DNA of 64,000 nucleotides from an uncultured Bryobacterales bacterium (GCA_951813605.1 OX638379.1:186001-250000); one strand, 5' to 3'. Counted from the first letter of the stretch, positions 53,219 through 62,319 are shown. A program made the numbers and translations. Notes: generated from the sequence alone by a model not told the origin.

Positions 53219-54634
53219 CTATTCGGAAATCTCGGGCCCGCCCTCAAGCCCGGCCAATTTCGGCTGCCGCGGAAGCGGCGGAGGTGGTGGCTGAGCAGGC
53301 GTGCTCGCGACGCTGGGCGAACTCGGCGGCTTCAATTCCCGTTCGGGCCGGCCTTCAGGCGCGGGCTCGGTACCGGCCTCTGGGTGCGCGGGCCCTTGGC
53401 CCTCCGTCGAGGGGGCGGCCCCTGGCTCGAGACTGCCCCGCGGATTTCCTTTGGCGGCTCTTGCTGTCCCTGCCGGGGAGCCTGGGGTCTTGTCCGCGGC
53501 GGCTCCCGATGCTCTCGTGCGCGGACGCCGAGGTCCCGATCCTGCACGGCCCGACTCGACGGGCTTTGCCCTTGCGGGCTCGGAACCCGTCGCGCGGCGG
53601 GGCTTCGGAGTCTTACGCCCGCGCGTGCGGCTACCGACCCCCCGTCGCCCGGCAGATGGTCTTTCACCACGAAGGAAGGCGCCCTTGTCAAGGATGAAAC
53701 GCTCCATGCCCTTGTGGTACGGGCTCCAGATTGTGCCCTCCGGCATCTCTGCTCTGGCCGCGCGCATTATCTCTAGCTTCGAATCCAAGTCGTCGACGAA
53801 GTGCAACGCAAGCGCTTCGGGGAACAGGGGCACTTGAGGCGAGCCGTACTCCTTCTTGCCGTGGTGGCTCAACACCATGTGGAGCAGCAGTGTCTTGAGG
53901 CGGGGAGGAAAGCCTTCAATCTCATCGCAGCGCCTTTCCAGCCAAGCGCTCCCTATAGCAATATGACCTAGCAGGCGACCCTCGTCGGTGTATTCAAAAG
54001 ACCTGTCGGACGCCAATTCGAAAATCTTGCCGACGTCGTGGAGCAGCACGCCGCATGCCAGCAAGTCACTGTTGATGTCGCGATAGTGGGAGGCGACGAG
54101 CTTGGCAAGCTTCAGCACGCTCAACACGTGTTCCAGCAGGCCGCCGATTCTGGCGTGATGCATGCCCGCGGCGGCCGGTGCCCGCTTGTAGCGCGCAGCG
54201 AATTCCGGATCGCGGAAGATGGCCGACATCAGCCGCTTGAGGTTCCGGTCGGAAAAGCCTTCGATCGTAGAGAGTGCCTCGGCATACATCGATTCGATAT
54301 CGAATTCGGTATGCGGGATAAAGTCGCCCAGGTAGACTTGGACCTCGGGGATAACCCGCAGCCTGAGGGCGATGATTTGGTGATGGCCGTTGAAGCCTTG
54401 GACCTTGCCGCGCACATCGACGAAGTCCCCTGCATCGAAAGTCTCCGCCACGGCTGGCACGTTGTCCCACATCTTGGAATCGAGCGAGCCGGTGCGATCA
54501 GCGAGCCGCATGGACAAGAAGGGATCGCCGCTTTTCTTTTGGCGCACCTCCTTGGTCTGGACTAGAAATGTACTTTGAAAGCGGTCGTTCGCTCCAAGAT
54601 CCTTGAGGTCGGAGATGAATCGATCCTTCCTCAC
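53219..54634 (-). CDS. YhaM-like 3'-5' exoribonuclease (OB-fold + HD domain) with long disordered tail
   Basis: A 471-residue protein. Residues 1-110 form an OB-fold (FLVQTKEVRQKKSGDPFLSMRLADRTGSLDSKMWD, VDVRGKVQGFNGHHQI). Residues 155-320 form an HD phosphohydrolase domain with H169 (GGLLEHVLSV), H199-D200 (LLHDVGKIFEL), H224 and HH at 257-258, the metal set of YhaM/CBF1-type exonucleases. From about 322 onward, 150 residues are Pro/Arg/Gly/Ala-rich and surely disordered, first basic, then acidic and proline-rich (PPPPPLPRQ). Typical YhaM is about 310-320 residues, so the tail is an addition. Its ATG overlaps the surA-like stop by 4 bp. Confidence 0.87.
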   Translation of the reverse strand: MRKDRFISDLKDLGANDRFQSTFLVQTKEVRQKKSGDPFLSMRLADRTGSLDSKMWDNVPAVAETFDAGDFVDVRGKVQGFNGHHQIIALRLRVIPEVQVYLGDFIPHTEFDIESMYAEALSTIEGFSDRNLKRLMSAIFRDPEFAARYKRAPAAAGMHHARIGGLLEHVLSVLKLAKLVASHYRDINSDLLACGVLLHDVGKIFELASDRSFEYTDEGRLLGHIAIGSAWLERRCDEIEGFPPRLKTLLLHMVLSHHGKKEYGSPQVPLFPEALALHFVDDLDSKLEIMRAARAEMPEGTIWSPYHKGMERFILDKGAFLRGERPSAGRRGVGSRTRGRKTPKPRRATGSEPARAKPVESGRAGSGPRRPRTRASGAAADKTPGSPAGTARAAKGNPRGSLEPGAAPSTEGQGPAHPEAGTEPAPEGRPERELKPPSSPSVASTPAQPPPPPLPRQPKLAGLEGGPEISE

Positions 54635-55815
54635 GAAGCGGCAGCCCCCGCCTCGGCCTGCTCGGGAGCGGGAGCCGCGTCCTCTTCCGAGTCCGAGTCA
54701 TCCACCTGCTGGCGAGGTAGCGGGATCATCCACAGCACCCGCTTCCGCCGTCGTGTGCGAATGACTTCCTCCCGTGTCGTCGTCAAAGGAGCGAGGCGCG
54801 ACGGGTCGCTCCACCCCGTGTTCATACCCTCGATAGCCCCCTCGTCCGCGTAGCCCGGGCGGATCTCGATGTAAGACTCGCTGCGGAGTTCGCTGAGGTA
54901 CCTGCGGATCTCGGGCTGGAACCGGGGGCCGCTGATCGTGGCGCGAATCTCTTCCTGCACCTCTTCGAGTTCCGCAAGGCCCTCGCGGTAGTTCTGGTCG
55001 ACCCTGAGGATAAGCAGCCCGTTGGGCACTTCAATGAGCCCCGTGATGTGTCCCTGCCTTTGCCCGAATACCGCTTCCTCGATCTCCTCCCGAAGCATGC
55101 CGCGACGGTAGATTCCTATGTCGCCGCCGAGTTCCTTGGTTGCCTCGTCCTCGGAGAAGCGCCGCGCCATTTCTGCAAATGGCTCGCCGCGCTGCACGCG
55201 AGCGAGCACTTCTTCCGCCTGCTTGCGCTTGGCCTCCTGGTCGCCGTCCAGCGTGAAGAGAAGCTGGCTGAGCCGCACGCCCTCCGAACGCACGTACTCG
55301 TCCTTGTGCTCCTCGTAGTACGCTTCGATCTCCTCCCTCGTCACGATGACCCGTCGCGAGACCTCTTGGCCGAGCACGGCCTGCGACAAGAAGTTTTCCC
55401 GCATCCGGTCCATGAGGTCTTCGGCAGGCTCGCCTGTGCGCTCCAGCACCCATGCCTCGAAGTCGTCAGTCGTCTCGATGTTGTTGCGCCGCATGATTTC
55501 GTCGCGCTGGCGCAAGATTTGCCCGTCGACGTTGATGCCCAGCTCCTCGCCCTTCTGAACGAGCAGGCGCTGGTCGATCATGTCCCGGAGGACGACCTTC
55601 TCCCGCTGCAGCAGCTGCGCCTCGCGCTCGGCACCCGCCAGCGATTCATCGGACAGTACCTCTCGCCGGTTCTGGTCAAGCGTTCGCTCGTATTCGGACC
55701 GCAGGATAATGCCGCCGTTGACCTTGACGATGATCTCCTCGAGGATTGTAATGTCGGCGGCAAGCGGGCCAGCGAGCACAAGCGCCAACACGGTTAGGAA
55801 TCGAAACAGTTTCAT
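54631..55815 (-). CDS. SurA-like periplasmic peptidyl-prolyl isomerase/chaperone
   Basis: Exported outer-membrane-protein chaperone of 394 residues. The signal peptide is MKLFRFLTVLALVLAGPLAAD. Residues 25-170 are the helical SurA N-domain (IIVKVNGGIILRSEYERTL; MIDQRLLVQKGEELGINVD). One parvulin domain spans about residues 180-275: GVRLSQLLFTLDGD, AEEVLARVQRGEPFAEMARRFSED, LGGDIGIYRRGML and VFGQRQGHITGLIEVPNGLLILRV. The tail after residue 340 is acidic and alanine-rich. E. coli SurA has two parvulin domains, so this single-domain form matches shorter Acidobacterial homologues. Translation is coupled to the downstream YhaM-like gene by a 4-bp overlap. Confidence 0.92.
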   Translation of the reverse strand: MKLFRFLTVLALVLAGPLAADITILEEIIVKVNGGIILRSEYERTLDQNRREVLSDESLAGAEREAQLLQREKVVLRDMIDQRLLVQKGEELGINVDGQILRQRDEIMRRNNIETTDDFEAWVLERTGEPAEDLMDRMRENFLSQAVLGQEVSRRVIVTREEIEAYYEEHKDEYVRSEGVRLSQLLFTLDGDQEAKRKQAEEVLARVQRGEPFAEMARRFSEDEATKELGGDIGIYRRGMLREEIEEAVFGQRQGHITGLIEVPNGLLILRVDQNYREGLAELEEVQEEIRATISGPRFQPEIRRYLSELRSESYIEIRPGYADEGAIEGMNTGWSDPSRLAPLTTTREEVIRTRRRKRVLWMIPLPRQQVDDSDSEEDAAPAPEQAEAGAAAS

Positions 55816-55921
55816 GGCTTGCTATCGTCTATCTTCGCATGCTCACGCGCAGCGGTTTCCCTGCCTTGCCGGCTCTGCTGCAACTGCCGGGCTCGATTCA
55901 TGCGCCCGACCAAGTCTATGC

Positions 55922-56529
55922 TGGGGACTCGTCAAACAGCATTTGCATCCGGGCGACATGGCTACTCACTACTTCCGGGTTCCCGTATCCTGGGCGGACG
56001 CTGACGGAATGCTCGATCCCCACTTGCGAAGGCCCCGGGCTCGCCGCGTCAAGTTCGATGTCGGCCACGGCCGGCGTTGCTTCGCGTTCCGCAATGCCGC
56101 TCCCGCCGGCGCTCGGGGTTTCTTCCCGGACTCGATCTCGACGGACCTCCAACTCGGCAGCATCAACGTGGCGATGATCGATATGCTCGCCGTGATGTCG
56201 AAGTTCCTAGCGCTCGGCATGCCCCTCGCAGCCGCCGTCGAAGCTTCCATCTCGGCACCGGCGCGGCAGAGAGGACGGACGGAACTGGGCCATCCTGGTG
56301 TCGGGGCAGTGGCGGACATCGCGTGCTTCGCTTGGATTCCGGGGATTTCCGGTTCCGGGAATCTGTCGGCGGCACAGTGCTCGGCGGCCAGAGAATGTCG
56401 GCCGGATTGACGCTAGAGGATGGCGAGGTGGCACCGGACTGGAACTCCGGAGTCGGCACGGACTACCGGGATCTTGATCCAAACTCCGGAGTCTCCGGCC
56501 ACAACTTGCAGTTGGTCCCGTCCCGGTAG
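55922..56529 (+). pseudogene. Amidohydrolase/deacetylase-family metallohydrolase remnant
   Basis: The forward strand retains the C-terminal half of a dihydroorotase-like amidohydrolase/deacetylase. One frame reads LVKQHLHPGDMATHYF (family LRPGDVVTHCF), KFDVGHGRRCFAFRNAAPA (FDVGHGxGSFxFxxA), GFFPDSISTDLQLGSINVAM (PDTISTDLH, with His lost), VMSKFLALGMPLAAAVEASI and RTELGHPGVGAVADIACF. The match then jumps one frame near 56320-56335 and continues RLDSGDFRFRESVGGTVLGG and LTLEDGEVAPDW. The metal-binding His of the STDLH motif is replaced by Gln, the N-terminal half is missing and the frame is broken, so the gene is dead. Confidence 0.77.
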
Positions 56530-56540
56530 CTTGCCGGGCG

Positions 56541-58022
56541 TCACTCATCCAGGACCTTGCGCAGGAGCTGGTTGACCACCTTGGGATCCGCCTGGCCGCG
56601 CGTGGCCTTCATCACTTGGCCGATGAAATAGCCGATCACGCCCTTCTTGCCGCCTTGATACTGCGCGACTTGCTTCGCGGATCGCGCGAGAACTTCGCTG
56701 ACGATCCCTTCCAGTTCCCCGGTATCGCTGATTTGGCGGAGTCCCTCGGCCTCGATGACCTCTTGCGCTGTCCTGCCGCTGGTAAACATCTTGGCGAAAA
56801 CCTGCTTGGCCAGCTTGCCCGACAGGGTTCCCTTGTTGACTAGCGCGACAAGATCGCCGAGTTGAGAGGCGGTAACCGGAGATTCCTGGATGGACTTGCC
56901 CGCAGCGTTCAATGCGCCCATGAGCTCGCCTTGCACCCAGTTCGCGGCAGCCTTCGGATTGCCTGCCGCCTTTGCCGCTCGCTCGAAGTACGAGGCAGTG
57001 GCAGCCGTCAGAGTCAGGACGCGCGCGTCATAATCCGTAAGCCCGTACTGCTCGGTGAAGCGAGCCCGCATGGCTGGCGGAAGTTCTGGCATGGCTGCCC
57101 GAATGGACGCGAGGCGCCCGTTGGAAATGACTAGAGGCGGCAAGTCAGGCTCAGGGAAGTAGCGGTAATCGTGAGAATCCTCCTTCCCGCGCATGCTGGA
57201 AGTGGTTCCCGGCAGCGTGTTGAAAAGGCGCGATTCCTGATAGACTGTGCCTCCGCTTTCAACTATCGCGACCTGCCTGGCGATTTCGTACTGGATCGCT
57301 TGCTTGACGAAGCGGAAGGAATTGAGGTTCTTGATCTCGCTGCGCGTTCCGAGCCTTTTCGCTCCGACCGGGCGCACGGAGACGTTGGCATCGCACCGCA
57401 GCTGGCCTTTTTCCATGTCACAGTCGGACGCGCCCGCGAACTGAATCAGCAGCTTGAGCTCATTGAGGTAGGCGACAGCCTCCTCGGCGCTGCGGAGGTC
57501 GGGCTCGCTCACGATCTCGCAAAGCGGTGCGCCGGCGCGATTGAGGTCCACGTAGCTGTAGCGGCGGGAGTCGCTGAACCCATCGTGGATGGTCTTACCC
57601 GCGTCTTCCTCCATATGGAGGCGGGTGACACCGATCCGCTTGGAACCGCCATCGATCTGGATGTCGAGCCAGCCGTGCTCCGCGAGGGGCTGGTCGAACT
57701 GCGAGATCTGGTAGCCCTTGGGCAAGTCCGGATAGAAGTAATTCTTGCGGGCAAATCGGGAGAAGGAGTTAACCCGGCAGTTGATCGCTAGGGCGGCCCC
57801 CACCGCCAGAGACACGGCGTGCTCGTTTAGAACGGGCAGTGCGCCGGGAAGGCCGAGCACGACCGGATCCGTTTGGGAGTTGGGAACCTTGCCGAACTTG
57901 TGGGTGGAATGGGAGAAGATCTTTGTCTTCGTCTTCAGCTGGACGTGGACTTCCAGCCCAATCACAGGCTCGTATTTGGCGATGGTTGCGGGGTCGGCTA
58001 GGCCTACTTCCGAGGCGGGCAT
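56541..58022 (-). CDS. gatB: Aspartyl/glutamyl-tRNA amidotransferase subunit B
   Basis: Subunit B of GatCAB, which amidates Glu-tRNA(Gln) and/or Asp-tRNA(Asn). The 493-residue protein has the expected start YEPVIGLEVHVQLKTKTKIFS, then LGLPGALPVLNEHAV, FARKNYFYPDLPKGYQISQ (signature), ITRLHMEEDAGK-type metal-site residues seen here as VTRLHMEEDAGKTIHDG, and VDLNRAGAPLCEIVSEPD. The C-terminal helical and YqeY-like tail ends QGGKKGVIGYFIGQVMKATRGQADPKVVNQLLRKVLDE. gatA and gatC are not adjacent, so they are probably elsewhere in the genome. The presence of GatB suggests indirect Gln- or Asn-tRNA charging. Confidence 0.97.
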   Translation of the reverse strand: MPASEVGLADPATIAKYEPVIGLEVHVQLKTKTKIFSHSTHKFGKVPNSQTDPVVLGLPGALPVLNEHAVSLAVGAALAINCRVNSFSRFARKNYFYPDLPKGYQISQFDQPLAEHGWLDIQIDGGSKRIGVTRLHMEEDAGKTIHDGFSDSRRYSYVDLNRAGAPLCEIVSEPDLRSAEEAVAYLNELKLLIQFAGASDCDMEKGQLRCDANVSVRPVGAKRLGTRSEIKNLNSFRFVKQAIQYEIARQVAIVESGGTVYQESRLFNTLPGTTSSMRGKEDSHDYRYFPEPDLPPLVISNGRLASIRAAMPELPPAMRARFTEQYGLTDYDARVLTLTAATASYFERAAKAAGNPKAAANWVQGELMGALNAAGKSIQESPVTASQLGDLVALVNKGTLSGKLAKQVFAKMFTSGRTAQEVIEAEGLRQISDTGELEGIVSEVLARSAKQVAQYQGGKKGVIGYFIGQVMKATRGQADPKVVNQLLRKVLDE

Positions 58023-58429
58023 GGGGGCAAGGGATCGGTCGGAGCCGAGAACGAATTATATCAACGACGATTTCCGCCCCTCCGGTGACAGTGGTGATGC
58101 CCGGATGCGCTGTTCGATTCGGGTGGGTTCGGCGATCGCAGCACCGTCCGTCACGAGCGTGGTTGCCCTCGCGTAGAGGCATTGCGAGGGCGCGTTTGGC
58201 TGAAATTGCCGATTGAACCCCGACTCGGAACACCAACGCTTGCTTGGTGCAGCCGACCGAAAACAGAGAACCTAGCGTCCGGGGACGGAGTGCTCGAACA
58301 GAGCCAGCTGGATGGTCGCACTTAGGCTCTCGACCGCGCCGCCGGCACGGGTTGCGGAGGGACAGACGGCGAGAACCGAGGGCCGGGATCTAGTCAGGCC
58401 TCCGAAAGTCTGTGGCGAGGCTTGGCAGG
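58023..58429. other. Intergenic region upstream of gatB
   Basis: About 407 bp between the gatB start and the stop of the ABC ATPase gene on the same strand. It should hold the gatB promoter. No terminator with a T run, RNA motif or gene was recognised. Confidence 0.45.
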
Positions 58430-59230
58430 CTACGAGCAAGAATTGCCTTGACCCGGAGCATGCCGGCGGTGAAACACGAATGTCTCTGTTCCGGATCCCG
58501 TGATCAATCGCTCGACAGCTACACCGAACACAGACTCGAACAGGTCATCCCTCATCACTTGCTCGACAGCGCCACAAGCGTCCAGGGACCCCCGGTTAAG
58601 AAGCGCGACCTGATCAGCCCACCGCACAACCGCGTTGAGATCGTGCAGCGCCACTGCGACTGCCTTGCCCTCGTTCGCGAGTTGCTCGAGCAGCCCTAGT
58701 GTTTCCAACGAATGGTCGATGTCCAGGTTGGAGGTCGGCTCGTCCAACACAATTGCGTCGGCCTCCGTGGCTAGGCTGCGCGCGATCAACGCTCTCTGAC
58801 GCTCGCCGCCCGAGAGTTCATTGACCGGCCGTTCCCCAAGATGAACTACATCCGTTCTTCTTAAGGCGGCTTCAACGGCCGCTTCATCGACACGGCTCGG
58901 CGTGTCGAATCGGCCGATGTGAGGATGGCGCCCCATGCCGACGATCTCGCGAACAGTGAAGGCGAAATTGATATGCGTGCTTTGTGGCAAGTACGCCACC
59001 CGTCGCGCAATCATTCGACGAGGCATGCGGGCTAGCGACCTGCCGTCTAGCTCGGCTTGCCCCTCTGTGGGGCGCCAGAGTCCTGCCAGCAGCCGCAGGA
59101 CAGTAGACTTCCCCGATCCGTTGGGGCCCACCACTGCCGTAACCCGTTGCGACTTGATCGAGAGCGACACGTCACGAACCAGCCAGCGCCCGTCGATCCG
59201 TATCCCTGCCTTTTTCAGGACGAGCTTCAA
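58430..59230 (-). CDS. ABC transporter ATP-binding protein, BtuD/FecE-like
   Basis: ATPase of an import system for cobalamin or iron chelates, 266 residues. The true start is a TTG at 59230, overlapping the permease stop by 4 bp with AAGGAG upstream; the much longer upstream open frame runs antiparallel to nothing useful and should be ignored. Walker A is GPNGSGKST (residues 35-43), the Q-loop is in LPQST, the signature is NELSGGERQRALIARSLA, Walker B is AIVLDEPTSNLDIDHS, and the H-loop is VAVALHDLNAVVRWAD. LLAGLWRPTEGQ and FTVREIVGMGRHPHIG are typical of the FecE/BtuD subgroup. Confidence 0.94.
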   Translation of the reverse strand: MKLVLKKAGIRIDGRWLVRDVSLSIKSQRVTAVVGPNGSGKSTVLRLLAGLWRPTEGQAELDGRSLARMPRRMIARRVAYLPQSTHINFAFTVREIVGMGRHPHIGRFDTPSRVDEAAVEAALRRTDVVHLGERPVNELSGGERQRALIARSLATEADAIVLDEPTSNLDIDHSLETLGLLEQLANEGKAVAVALHDLNAVVRWADQVALLNRGSLDACGAVEQVMRDDLFESVFGVAVERLITGSGTETFVFHRRHAPGQGNSCS

Positions 59231-60333
59231 AAGTACCCGATCTCCTTGTGTCGGTTTCGAAGCAAATACAGGAAGAACGGCGCTCCGAATGTTGCGGTGA
59301 CGATGCCCAAGCGGATTTCGGTGGGGGGGTTGGCGGTCCTGGCCAGCAGATCGCAGGCTATCAAGAAGCAGGCCCCGGTCAAGACACTTGCGGGAAGTAG
59401 CTTGCGATGCGAGGGGCCCAGGACCAGCCGGATCGCGTGGGGCACGACCAAGCCAACGAATCCAACGATGCCGCTCACCGCAACGGCTGCGCCCGCTAGC
59501 AGTGCCGCGGTTGTCAAGATCGTCCTCTTGACCGACTCGGCATCCACGCCGAGCGATTTGGATGTTTCCTCGCCAAGCAGCAGCAGGTCCAGGTCGCGCG
59601 AATACCACAGCGAAATCAGAACGCCGATTGTCACGAGCGGCAGGCAGATCCAGACATGCGTCCACGTCCGGCTGTCCAGGCCCCCCATCATCCAGAACAC
59701 GATCTCGGCAGCCACCTCCCAATTCACAAAGCTGAGCGAAATCAAGAGTGACGTGCAGGCACTGATCATGGCTCCTAAGGCGATGCCTGCTAGCAGGAGA
59801 GTTGCGACCGGCGTGCGGCCAGCCCTGGTCGCAATCAGGTGGACGGCAAACAAGGCTAGAAAGGCTCCGGCGAAGGCGGCCAGCGGCAGCCATAGCGCTG
59901 AGCGCGCCGTTAGGTCGGTAATGAATGCGATCACTGCGCCGAGTGCGGCGCCCTGACTGACCCCGATCACGCTGGGCTCGGCCAAGGGATTGCGAAAAAC
60001 CCCTTGCAACTGCGCCCCTGCGACTGCGAGCGCGGCACCTGCCAGCCCGGCGACAACCACGCGCGGCATGCGAATCAACCAAACGATTACTTGGTCGGCT
60101 TCAGGGATCCCTGCCAGATCGACCCACCCCGCTGGCAGGATCTTGGCGGTTATCACTCGCGTGACTGTATCCCATGAAATCCCGGTGCTGCCGATCGCAA
60201 CCCCGGCTACAGCGGTAACCGCAAGCAGTACCGACACAGCCGGGAAGAAAATAAGCGCCCGGGCGGTTCGGGCCGTGCCTGCAGCGGTCAGCGCCGCGAC
60301 AGATTCCCGCGCCCGATTGGAAGATTCGCTCAC
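59227..60333 (-). CDS. FecCD/BtuC-family ABC transporter permease
   Basis: Ten-helix inner-membrane permease of 368 residues for cobalamin or ferric-chelate import. It begins with about 30 polar residues, then helix 1 (ALIFFPAVSVLLAVTAVAGVAIG). LIRMPRVVVAGLAGAALAVAGAQLQGVFRNPLAEPSVIGVSQGAALG is the family hallmark loop, GVSxGA included. GLVVPHAIRLVLGPSHRKLLPAS near the C-terminus is the coupling loop contacting the ATPase. Its ATG overlaps the upstream binding-protein stop and its TGA overlaps the ATPase start, both by 4 bp. One permease gene implies a homodimer. Confidence 0.95.
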   Translation of the reverse strand: MSESSNRARESVAALTAAGTARTARALIFFPAVSVLLAVTAVAGVAIGSTGISWDTVTRVITAKILPAGWVDLAGIPEADQVIVWLIRMPRVVVAGLAGAALAVAGAQLQGVFRNPLAEPSVIGVSQGAALGAVIAFITDLTARSALWLPLAAFAGAFLALFAVHLIATRAGRTPVATLLLAGIALGAMISACTSLLISLSFVNWEVAAEIVFWMMGGLDSRTWTHVWICLPLVTIGVLISLWYSRDLDLLLLGEETSKSLGVDAESVKRTILTTAALLAGAAVAVSGIVGFVGLVVPHAIRLVLGPSHRKLLPASVLTGACFLIACDLLARTANPPTEIRLGIVTATFGAPFFLYLLRNRHKEIGYF

Positions 60334-61310
60334 GGCTCCTCCTGGTAGAGACGTGCCGCGATCGCTTCCATCAAACCGGCTGCATGGTGCGACATGGAAA
60401 CGTACTGGCGAGTCTCCACGACAAGAATGCTTCCTGTTTTCCCGGCATTGGTGACGGCGATGCCCACGTCAGCGCGCATGCGGGCTAGCACCTCATCGGC
60501 TCTTCCTGGCCCGGCTCCCACCACAATCCAGTCCGGGTTCCAAGAAGCCACTTGCTCGCTACTGATCGGCCCGACAGGACCAATGCCGTGCTCGGCCGCA
60601 ATATTGATCGCCCCAAGCTGCTGGAGAATGTGATCCAAGAGAGAGCCTCTGCCAAACGTGCTGCCGTAGGTTGAATACGGGAGCACGCGCACGGGCTTGG
60701 CGCTTTTCGGCTTTCGGCTCCTTGCCCGCTCGATTCGTTGACGCATGCGTCGAATCTCGCGCTCGGCTGCGTCGTCATCACCGGTGACGTGGCCAGTGAC
60801 ACGGAGGGCGTCCGCAATCTCGTCGAAGTTTTCAAATACTGTCAGCATGCGAAAGGCGCTTATCCCGGCGGACCGGACGATATCTTCGAAATCGGCCCGC
60901 GCAGTGTGGGAAAGCATCACCAGATCCGGGCGCTTCCGCACTAACGCTTCCGGGTCGGTCGTCACGCCAACATCCATGCCTTGCAATAGGTCGGCGACAA
61001 AGCTGTAGCGCGGATTATGCGCAACTGCGCTCGCCGAGACGACACGCTCGCTATCTGTGACTGCGAAAAGCAGGTGGTCGATGACAAGTGCTTGGGAGGC
61101 GATCGCCCGTGGAGGCCTATTCAACCGCAGTTGCTCTCCGCGGAATCCGACCGCAACTCTCGGGAATGGCCCGCCCGCAGAAGACTGTCTTTCGCCAGGT
61201 CCCGCGTGAACCGTTTTCGAAAGCCCGCCTTCAAACCGCAGCGCGGCCGCGAACAGCACCAAGCAAAGGCCAATTCCGGCCGGTGGGCCTATTCGGGATA
61301 CCAACTTCAT
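60330..61310 (-). CDS. Periplasmic substrate-binding protein, BtuF/FepB-like (second of two)
   Basis: Class III (helical-backbone) binding protein of 326 residues. One N-terminal hydrophobic segment (GIGLCLVLFAAAL) serves as signal or membrane anchor; no lipobox follows. RPPRAIASQALVIDHLLFAV, PRYSFVADL, ALVRKRPDLVMLSHTARADFEDIVRSAGI, then the long inter-domain helix, LDHILQQLGAINIAAEHGI and SSEQVASWNPDWIVVGAG follow the BtuF plan. It is similar in layout to the next upstream gene but clearly diverged. Overlaps of 4 bp at both ends place it in the middle of the operon. Two binding proteins per permease suggest two related ligands or a relay. Confidence 0.9.
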   Translation of the reverse strand: MKLVSRIGPPAGIGLCLVLFAAALRFEGGLSKTVHAGPGERQSSAGGPFPRVAVGFRGEQLRLNRPPRAIASQALVIDHLLFAVTDSERVVSASAVAHNPRYSFVADLLQGMDVGVTTDPEALVRKRPDLVMLSHTARADFEDIVRSAGISAFRMLTVFENFDEIADALRVTGHVTGDDDAAEREIRRMRQRIERARSRKPKSAKPVRVLPYSTYGSTFGRGSLLDHILQQLGAINIAAEHGIGPVGPISSEQVASWNPDWIVVGAGPGRADEVLARMRADVGIAVTNAGKTGSILVVETRQYVSMSHHAAGLMEAIAARLYQEEP

Positions 61311-62302
61311 CGCCCCTCCGGGTAGAGGGCCGAGGCTATGCTCTCAATCAGCGTAATGATGTTGTGGGACACCGACAGGAACACGTGTTGCGGCAGGATC
61401 AGGATTTGACCGGATCGAGCCGCAGTGGTCACGGCGATTCCCGGATCCGCCAACAGTTCCCGCTCAAGCCGGTCGCGTTGGCCGGGATCGGCTCCTGTCA
61501 CGATCCAGTCCGGGTTCCACGCTGCGATCTCTTCGGTTGAGATGCGTGCATAGGACTTCAAGCCCTGTTCGGCACCCACGTTCGTCGCCCCTGCCAGGGT
61601 CAACACGTCGTGGAAAAATGTCTCCGTCCCGTAACTGTAGGAGAGAGCCCGGCTGTAGCCGAGGACGCGAGGGGGCGTGGCGACGGCTTCGGGAATCCGC
61701 CTGCGAACCTTCTCGAGTCGTTCTTCCCAGGAATTCACTACGCGATCGGCGCTCTCGTCAGCGCCTGTCAGATAGCCAATTCGACGCACCAGAGACATTA
61801 GCTCCGACATCTTCAGGACGGTGTCACCCACCCGGTAAATTGGCGCTCCGGCATGCCGCATCAAAGAAAGCCATTCCGCGCGCGCATGGAGCCCGGTGAG
61901 CACGAGATCTGGGTTGAGGCGCAGTGCTATCTCCGGGCTCTCGGCGGATGGCAGATTCAGTCGCTCCGCTGTCTCCGCCACGTCGCTGTAGCGCGGGTCC
62001 ATTGAAAACGGACTCACTGCTGCGACTCGCTCAGGCTCGATGACTGCGAACAGCAAGCCGTCGACCGTGATTGAGTTCGAGACGATCCGAGCGGGCGGGG
62101 CAGGGATCGTCACGACCTTGCCGAAATCGTCAGTTACGGTTCGTGGGAAGGGATCATCAGACCCGGCGGTCAGGACCGGATTCCGGCGGCCGGTTCCTTC
62201 GAGCGCCAGGCGCCCGCCCGCGTCACCGATGAATTGAATCAAAATGGCGGCTGCCATGAATGAAAGCGCCAGCGCTGCCGCGAAATGCCAGACCCCTCTC
62301 AT
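61307..62302 (-). CDS. Periplasmic substrate-binding protein, BtuF/FepB-like (first of two)
   Basis: Class III binding protein of 331 residues, starting 17 bp after the TonB receptor stop. The N-terminal segment HFAAALALSFMAAAILIQFIG is a signal/anchor without lipobox. FPRTVTDDFGKVVTIPAPPARIVSNSI is the classical start of FecB/BtuF-like domains (xRxVTDxxGxxVxIPxxPxRIV). LRLNPDLVLTGLHARAEWLSLM and ISTEEIAAWNPDWIVTGADPGQRD complete both lobes. It retains the canonical entry motif better than its partner, so it may be the ancestral binding protein. The pair probably arose by duplication within the operon. Confidence 0.92.
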   Translation of the reverse strand: MRGVWHFAAALALSFMAAAILIQFIGDAGGRLALEGTGRRNPVLTAGSDDPFPRTVTDDFGKVVTIPAPPARIVSNSITVDGLLFAVIEPERVAAVSPFSMDPRYSDVAETAERLNLPSAESPEIALRLNPDLVLTGLHARAEWLSLMRHAGAPIYRVGDTVLKMSELMSLVRRIGYLTGADESADRVVNSWEERLEKVRRRIPEAVATPPRVLGYSRALSYSYGTETFFHDVLTLAGATNVGAEQGLKSYARISTEEIAAWNPDWIVTGADPGQRDRLERELLADPGIAVTTAARSGQILILPQHVFLSVSHNIITLIESIASALYPEGR

Positions 62303-62319
62303 CTGCCTTCCCGCCGTGA

